Of a DNA stretch of 39,987 bases, positions 35,329 through 39,987 are shown in pieces. Every line of letters begins with the position of its first letter. The stretch's first letter is position 1. Position numbers and translations under genes: made by a program. The stretch is from Secundilactobacillus similis DSM 23365 = JCM 2765 (GTDB lineage: Bacteria; Bacillota; Bacilli; Lactobacillales; Lactobacillaceae): the NCBI RefSeq assembly GCF_001311075.1, contig NZ_BBAD01000025.1:1-39987 (forward strand), read 5' to 3'. The notes beneath the pieces are model-generated. The model saw only the letters and a list, made by a program, of their open reading frames with translations, had not been told where the DNA came from and ran no database searches.

Positions 35329-36685
35329 CTAGTCCACCTTCACCTTCCCATGAAACTTAACGAAGTACAACACCGTCATCAGGGCTAAGAAGACGACCCC
35401 GACGATAATTGAAATTCTGGTTTCTGGGTTGAAGAACATGAAGATCAACGTTAGCAATAAGAAGGCCAACGTGAGGTAGTTTGAGTATGGTGAAAATGGC
35501 ATCTTGAACGGATGCTGGTCCATCTTGGCTTTGTGTTGCTTACGGAACTCGATTTGACTGATCAAAATCACGAACCATGGCACCATACCGGGAAGGACAC
35601 TTGAACTGTAAACCATGACGAAAATATTGTCGGCACCCTTGTACACGTATGGCAGAACGAAGTCGAGGACCACGCCCAAGAAGATCCCGAAGGAAATGGC
35701 GATAACCGAGTAGAAAGGAACACCATGACGGTTCAGCTTTAAGAACCGCTTTGGTAATTGACCGTTGTTAGCTAACGTAAATGACATCCGGCTAGCACTG
35801 TAGATCCCGGAGTTCGAACCGGAAAGGGCAGCAGTGATCACCACGAAGTTAATGATTGAAGCTGCGGCAGTGATCCCAATCTTAGCGAAGGTTTCCACGA
35901 ATGGTGAGCCAACGTTGTTGAGTTGGTTCCATGGTAGATACTTAAAATTACGAAGATGGCGCCGATGTAGAAAATCAAGATTCGGAAGACCGTTGAGCGA
36001 ATCGCTTTGACCAACGTATCTTGAGGGTTTTCTGCTTCACCAGCAGTGACCCCAATCAGTTCGATCCCTTGGTAGGAAGCCAACACGATTGAAAGGGCGA
36101 AGATAAAGCCCTTGAAACCACCGGTAAAGAAGCCGTGGGTCCACATGTTGGAAATACCGATTGGGTGGAAGCCGTTACCGATCCCGAAGACGATCAGGCC
36201 AAGGCCAACAACGATCATTAAAATAATCGTGACCACCTTGATCAAGGCAAACCAGAATTCCAGTTCCCCAAACATCTTAACGGAAATCAGGTTGGCTAAA
36301 CACAGGAAGGTGATGGCAACGATTCCGGGAATCCAGGCTGGTAATCCTGGCCACCAGAACTCGAAGTACCCCCCAATCGCAATCATTTCACTCATGCCCA
36401 CGACCACGAACTGGAAGATATTACTCCAGGCGGTGAGGTAGCCCGCCAACGGGTGAATATATTCGTCGCAAACTTGGAAAATGAGCCGGTGTCTGGGTCA
36501 ACGTAAAGCATTTCACCCAAAGCACGCATAATTAAATATAAAAAGATCCCCGCGATTGCGTAGGCAATCAGCACAGAGGGGCCCGTCCACTTAATGGTTG
36601 ACGTCGAGCCCATAAACAGGCCGACCCCAATCGTTCCCCCTAATGCAATCATTTGCATCTGGCGGGCGCTTAGTTTTCGTTTCAT
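35329..36685 (-). CDS. Amino-acid permease, APC superfamily (two frameshifts in this sequence)
   Basis: This 12-helix proton-driven amino-acid transporter would be 452 residues once repaired. The N-terminal signature is [18 protein letters not shown], followed by a [11 protein letters not shown] loop, [15 protein letters not shown] and a [11 protein letters not shown] segment typical of the AAT family. Bases are missing near 36459 (AATTATATT read as AATATATT) and near 35930 (TACCCATGG read as TACCATGG). The start at 36685 has AAAGGGA 8 nt upstream. The substrate is uncertain. The TAG stop abuts repeat element D. Confidence 0.9.
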
Positions 36686-36764
36686 AAGTCTAATCCCTTT
36701 CATGACCAAATAAGTTCAAAACTGACGTAAGTTATGTAGCCCATCGATGGATGAGGTCCACAAA

Positions 36765-36770
36765 ATTATA
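36765..36770 (-). promoter_or_regulatory. Putative -10 of the permease promoter with flanking palindromes
   Basis: The minus strand has TATAAT here. GTTAT-g-ATAAC overlaps just upstream and TAGTG-t-CACTA lies about 20 bp further, both possible operator sites. No consensus -35 is seen. The rest of 36771-36989 shows nothing else. Confidence 0.4.
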
Positions 36771-36989
36771 TGTTATGATAACGATAAATAGTGACACTAC
36801 CCCCATCATTATTTATTAATATCGTATGAGAACATGCTACACGAAAAACGGTGGGAGCGCAAGTTACTGTCGGCAATGAAAACGAGTGGTTTCGGTACAG
36901 TCGTCTGAAAACAAGCAGGCCGTACAATGACCTTAGATAAGTTGACGGTAAGAACTGAAAAATTGACTGAGCTTACATGAATTTGAGAA

Positions 36990-37018
36990 TTGAAACGGAC
37001 ATTTTTCAATAATATGAC
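36990..37018 (+). promoter_or_regulatory. Promoter of corA
   Basis: TTGAAA (36990-36995), 17 bp, TATGAC (37013-37018), 21 nt before the start codon. Confidence 0.5.
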
Positions 37019-37039
37019 GATTAAAAAGGACTGATTTGA

Positions 37040-37978
37040 ATGATGACAACGCACCAGCTCTGGCAAGACTTAACCTGGCTGTCGATTGATGAACCAACGG
37101 ATGCGGACTTACAAAAGTTACGAGAAGACCACCAGATTTCTGCTAAATACCTCTCGTACATGAAAGATTCCCGGGAACGGGCCCGATTTGACTATGACGC
37201 TCAGCAACAGTGCGGCCTATTGATTTACCGGTCGATCAACCGTGAGGAACGGGCGGCGGGGCAAACGAATTACTATGATACGGTGCCACTCTGTTTTATT
37301 TTTCGGGGCAAGACGCTGATCACGGTGACGCATCGCAAGAACCGGTATGTGACGGGTGTTTTGAAGCAAATCGTAACCGAACTTCAGGAACGACAAATTG
37401 AAGATAGTCTCTTTTTGTTGGTTTTTCGGTTGCTGTTTCAACTCAATGAAGACTATTTAGATCGAATTGACGATATGAGCAAGATTCGTGAAAGCTTGGA
37501 ACACTATGGTAAGCGACCCAGCAATCGTCAAATTGCGCAGCTATCAGAGTTGGATAAGCGGCTAGTGTATTTGAGAACGGCCGCTAATAACAACGTCATC
37601 GCGATTCAGCAGTTACAGGTGATGTCGGATGCGGATGACGACCCGCTCCAAATCTCAAAGGCGGAGATGCAGAACTTAGTTGACCTCCAAATTGAGGTCG
37701 AACAGAGTCGAGAAATGGCTAACATCGCAGCTGAGATCGTGGAGCGAACCACAAGTAGCTACAACAACTTGCTGGATAACAGTTTGAACAACACGATGCG
37801 GATCATGACGGTGTGGTCACTGGCATTGGCGGTGCCACCAATCGTTTCTGGTTTTTGGGGCATGAACATGAAGCTCCCGCTGACGGGTGAGCCGTGGGCG
37901 TGGGAGCTGTCGATTGGGTTGTCCATTGTGCCGATTGTGGGGTTGTTGTGGTATTTGATTAGGCATCGAGATTTGTAG
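37040..37978 (+). CDS. corA: CorA-family divalent cation (Mg2+) transporter
   Basis: This 312-residue channel has a large cytoplasmic N-terminal domain with long helices and two C-terminal membrane helices. The selectivity motif Gly-Met-Asn is at 274-276 in GFWGMNMKLPL; CorA usually has YGMNF, so both flanking residues differ. The Asp/Glu-rich acidic residues near DADDDP may bind regulatory Mg2+. AAAGGA lies 9 nt before the ATG. It is monocistronic, and its TAG stop is followed after 1 nt by repeat element E. Confidence 0.9.
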   Translation: MMTTHQLWQDLTWLSIDEPTDADLQKLREDHQISAKYLSYMKDSRERARFDYDAQQQCGLLIYRSINREERAAGQTNYYDTVPLCFIFRGKTLITVTHRKNRYVTGVLKQIVTELQERQIEDSLFLLVFRLLFQLNEDYLDRIDDMSKIRESLEHYGKRPSNRQIAQLSELDKRLVYLRTAANNNVIAIQQLQVMSDADDDPLQISKAEMQNLVDLQIEVEQSREMANIAAEIVERTTSSYNNLLDNSLNNTMRIMTVWSLALAVPPIVSGFWGMNMKLPLTGEPWAWELSIGLSIVPIVGLLWYLIRHRDL

Positions 37979-37979
37979 A

Positions 37980-38225
37980 GCGCAAAGAAAAGCGGTTAGG
38001 GAGTGGAGCGTAAGGGCGGCAAAGTCATACTGGCTGGGTTTTGGCCAGTATGACTTTGCCGCCCTTACGTGCAACTCCCTGCTTTTCTTTGCGCATTTCG
38101 GCGTGGTGGCCTAAAAGCACTAGTGTTGACAAACTTCACAACAAAACCGATTATCCGGAAAGGCGAATCCCACACCGAGCCGAAACAAACGTAGTAGCAA
38201 AGAACATCGCCGGTACCACTCAATC
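37980..38225 (+). repeat. Stop-codon hairpin element E with conserved tail
   Basis: The hairpin spans 37980-38094. The outer stem is GCGCAAAGAAAAGC with GCTTTTCTTTGCGC (14 perfect bp), the middle stem AGGGAGT with ACTCCCT, and the inner stem is 26 perfect bp (38009-38034 with 38044-38069). The tail ATTTCGGCGTGGTGGCC, GTTGACAAACTTCAC, GAGCCGAAACAAACG, ATCGCCGGTACCAC aligns closely with that of element A. Confidence 0.87.
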
Positions 38226-38260
38226 ATGGCAACGTCCAAACCAACCAATTTGTAGTACTT

Positions 38261-38360
38261 TGCGAATTAGGCGTGGCGGGCCAAATCAACAAACTGATTA
38301 TCTGAAAAAAGAATTCCGCATAAATCTGAAACTAACTTAACCACAAAGCAAGTCGCCAAA
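38261..38360 (+). repeat. Degenerate second tail copy after element E
   Basis: TTAGGCGTGGCGGGCC and then ATCAACAAAC, CTGAAACTAAC and AAGTCGCCAAAAC follow the same block order as the tail of element E, without a hairpin. This looks like a decayed tandem copy. Confidence 0.45.
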
Positions 38361-38468
38361 ACAACTCGATTATTTTTTAGTAGCAATATTTTTATTGCAT
38401 AATATGAAAGTAATCCCAACCTATTTTCAAAAAAACAATCCCCAGTAAAATAAAATTTAACATTTTCC

Positions 38469-38495
38469 TTGACGAATCTCCAAAGAAGGTATAAA
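38469..38495 (+). promoter_or_regulatory. Promoter of the Val-type T-box unit
   Basis: TTGACG (38469-38474) and TATAAA (38490-38495), spacer 15 bp, or TAAATT at 17 bp. Confidence 0.5.
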
Positions 38496-38501
38496 TTAAA
38501 G

Positions 38502-38802
38502 ACACATTAACGATTGATGAGAAAAACAAATGTGATGACGAGGAGAGTAGCTTTCAGCCAAGCTCTAGTGAGTCCCGATGAGTGGAAAGGGATAGTGGTA
38601 CTGATCGTGAAAGTAGCCTCTGAACAGTGAATGCGATGTGTGAGTGTTCACGGTGGGTCCCCCTTAACGGACAAGCGTATCGCCAGTGATGGCTGTGCGT
38701 GAGAGGCAGTGTTGTGAGGACACTGTGAATTAAGGTGGTACAGCGCCAATAGCGCTTGACTAAGTGATGAACTTAGCCAAGGGCGCTATTTTTATTCTCG
38801 TT
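38502..38802 (+). ncRNA. T-box leader, probable specifier GUA (valine)
   Basis: The T-box core is AATTAAGGTGGTACAGCG (ACAGCG where ACCGCG is usual). Stem I has AGAGTA opposite GAAA-GUA-G, closed by GAGG/CCUC; by the same register as the two Met leaders the specifier is GUA (38613-38615). The terminator AGCGCTTG-CTAAGT/ACTTAG-CAAG-GCGCT with a T5 run ends near 38797. Confidence 0.8.
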
Positions 38803-38867
38803 TAACTTACATAGCGTGACCCATTTTTCTCATTAATCGCTCAAAACTACTTAGGAGTGTGATTTTA

Positions 38868-39838
38868 ATGAAATTTGCAATGATTGGTGCAGGCGCAATG
38901 GGTTTACGGTACGGGATTTTACTACAAGAGGCTGGCAATGACGTTACCTTTATCGATACGTGGCAACCACACATCGACAAGATTCGTGAACAGGGGGGCG
39001 TTTACGTTTCCCGGGATCACAAAGATCGTCATTTAACCAAGATCAAGTTGGAAACCCCAGAATCTTACAACGACGACCCTGACATGTTGATCTTCTTCAC
39101 GAAGCAAATGCAGTTAGCCGGCTTCTTGGAACGCTGCTCACACTTCTTCAATGACAAGCAATACGCCTTCACCTGCATGAACGGGATGGGCCACATTGAA
39201 AAGTTGCAACAGTACTTTGCGGATGACAAGATCATCGCCGGTACCGCTTTGATTGCGACCGTTTTGAACGGACCTGGCGACGTTGACTTCATGGGCAAGC
39301 GTGGCGCTGGTAAGATGAACATGGCCAACTTGACTGAAAAACCAGACGAAATGACCCACCGCTTATTCGACGAACTTCAAAAGGCCCAAATGAACCAACG
39401 TTGACTACCAACTTCAAGGGAACGTTGATGACTAAGGTTATCTTTAACTCCGTTATCAACACGTTATGTACCTTATTTGAAATTCAAATGGGTGAATTTG
39501 GGAACTTCGAAAAAGCCTACGACCTTGGTCGTCAATTGATCGACGAAGCCTACGATATCTGCGAACGAGCCGGCATCACGTTAGTCTCAACCCGTGACGA
39601 AGAAATGACGGCCCTTGACCGTAACACGCGGATCGATATGCCATTGCACTACCCATCCATGTATCAAGATATGATCCATGACCGGCCAACCGAAGTTGAC
39701 TACATCAACGGCTACATCGCTGAACTTGGTCGTGAACATCACTATGAAGCCCATACGCATATTTTCTTGACCAACTTGGTTCACTTGTCTGAATATCACC
39801 GGGCAAATGAGAAGAAGGCTAAGGAAGCGGCTAAATAA
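38868..39838 (+). CDS. panE: Ketopantoate reductase-like D-2-hydroxyacid dehydrogenase (frameshifted in this sequence)
   Basis: This NAD(P)-dependent reductase of the PanE/ApbA family would be 323 residues once repaired. The cofactor motif is GAGAMG (7-12); ICPA_C-type helices follow TKVIFNSVINTLCTL, with a conserved Lys in TLMTKVIFN and Glu in the C-terminal part. One C is missing near 39397 (AACCCAACG read as AACCAACG). AGGAG precedes the ATG at 38868. In Lactococcus a protein annotated PanE is really a branched-chain 2-ketoacid reductase, and the Val-type T-box here fits that role better than pantothenate synthesis. Confidence 0.85.
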
Positions 39839-39845
39839 TCAGAAG

Positions 39846-39885
39846 AAAAACGATGACGCTGAGAGGTTCGGCGTCATCGTTTTTG
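39846..39885 (+). terminator. Terminator of the panE-like gene
   Basis: AAAAACGATGACGC pairs perfectly with GCGTCATCGTTTTT around an 11-nt loop; the A and T runs allow use in both directions. Confidence 0.88.
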
Positions 39886-39910
39886 TCGTATGAGAAATCT
39901 GAGTTTTTGA

Positions 39911-39933
39911 CTTACGCTTGTGTCCAGCGTAAG
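39911..39933. other. Small perfect hairpin at the window edge
   Basis: CTTACGCT-7-AGCGTAAG is a perfect 8-bp inverted repeat without a T run. Its role is unknown; the neighbouring gene lies outside the window. Confidence 0.35.
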
Positions 39934-39987
39934 CATCTTTCGTTTGTGAAATGATTCTGGGTTTCTATAGTGGGAAGATGCCGCGGG

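Noticed and set aside
19432-38225. Hairpin elements as MITEs
   Set aside because: Copies of a MITE would share their interior sequence. Here the inner 25-28 bp arms are unrelated between copies, and no target-site duplications are visible.
19432-38225. Hairpin elements as integron attC sites
   Set aside because: No integrase gene and no paired RYYYAAC/GTTRRRY cores are present, and the neighbouring genes are ordinary chromosomal genes in both orientations.
38041-38340. 99-codon plus-strand frame after corA
   Set aside because: It lies entirely within repeat element E and its tails, with no start signal or protein-like composition.
1-39987. CRISPR, prophage, insertion sequences, tRNA or rRNA genes
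   Set aside because: I saw no regularly spaced short repeats, transposase or integrase motifs, or conserved tRNA/rRNA sequence.

Overview
The window comes from a low-to-mid GC lactobacillus (Lactobacillaceae, Firmicutes). I infer this from strong AGGAGG ribosome-binding sites, TTGACA/TATAAT promoters, three T-box leaders, a TPP riboswitch, an LmrCD-type ABC pump, an NADH oxidase, TTG/GTG starts and strings of short operons ending in intrinsic terminators. I cannot name the species. The content is chromosomal; I see no phage, plasmid, insertion sequence, CRISPR array, rRNA or tRNA.

Layout. 1-6.4 kb (minus strand): a PadR regulator with a DUF4097 protein, then lmrC-lmrD and a lipoprotein. 6.5-6.7 kb: a 47-codon gene behind a LexA-like (SOS) box. 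7-8.7 kb: a YwlG-family protein and a lone metal-binding lipoprotein with a Zur-like box. 9-13.4 kb: a Met-type T-box operon encoding an amino-acid ABC importer and a UroD-like methyltransferase. 13.6-17.2 kb: a membrane-anchored XRE regulator, transaldolase and transketolase. 17.8-22.9 kb: a KduD-like dehydrogenase, TPP-riboswitch tenA, a GNAT protein, Met T-box methionine synthase and a HAD phosphatase. 23.4-25.3 kb: OsmC, a LysM-3D wall protein and an unknown protein. 25.5-32.7 kb: a five-gene exopolysaccharide operon of the cellulose-synthase/Listeria Pss type, ending in a degenerate GGDEF protein that keeps its c-di-GMP inhibitory site. 32.7-35 kb: NADH oxidase divergent from an EAL phosphodiesterase. 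35.3-39.8 kb: an amino-acid permease, CorA and a Val-type T-box ketopantoate-reductase-like gene.

The most unusual structure is a family of five long nested hairpins (A-E), each 113-115 nt. Each sits 1-7 nt after a TAG stop codon, always in the orientation of the gene it follows (tenA, HAD, osmC, permease, corA). Each has three stacked stems (about 14, 7-9 and 25-28 bp). The sequence of the middle and inner stems differs completely between copies while pairing is kept. The non-Watson-Crick pairs I found in the aligned stems are G-U on the transcribed strand and A-C on the other, so the RNA is the form that pairs. A conserved tail of about 125 bp follows most copies. I do not recognise this family.

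Fifteen single-base indels, mostly in short homopolymers, split nine otherwise intact genes, including transketolase and NADH oxidase. In every case restoring the base restores a full-length reading frame, so I treat them as probable sequencing errors and annotate the genes at full length.
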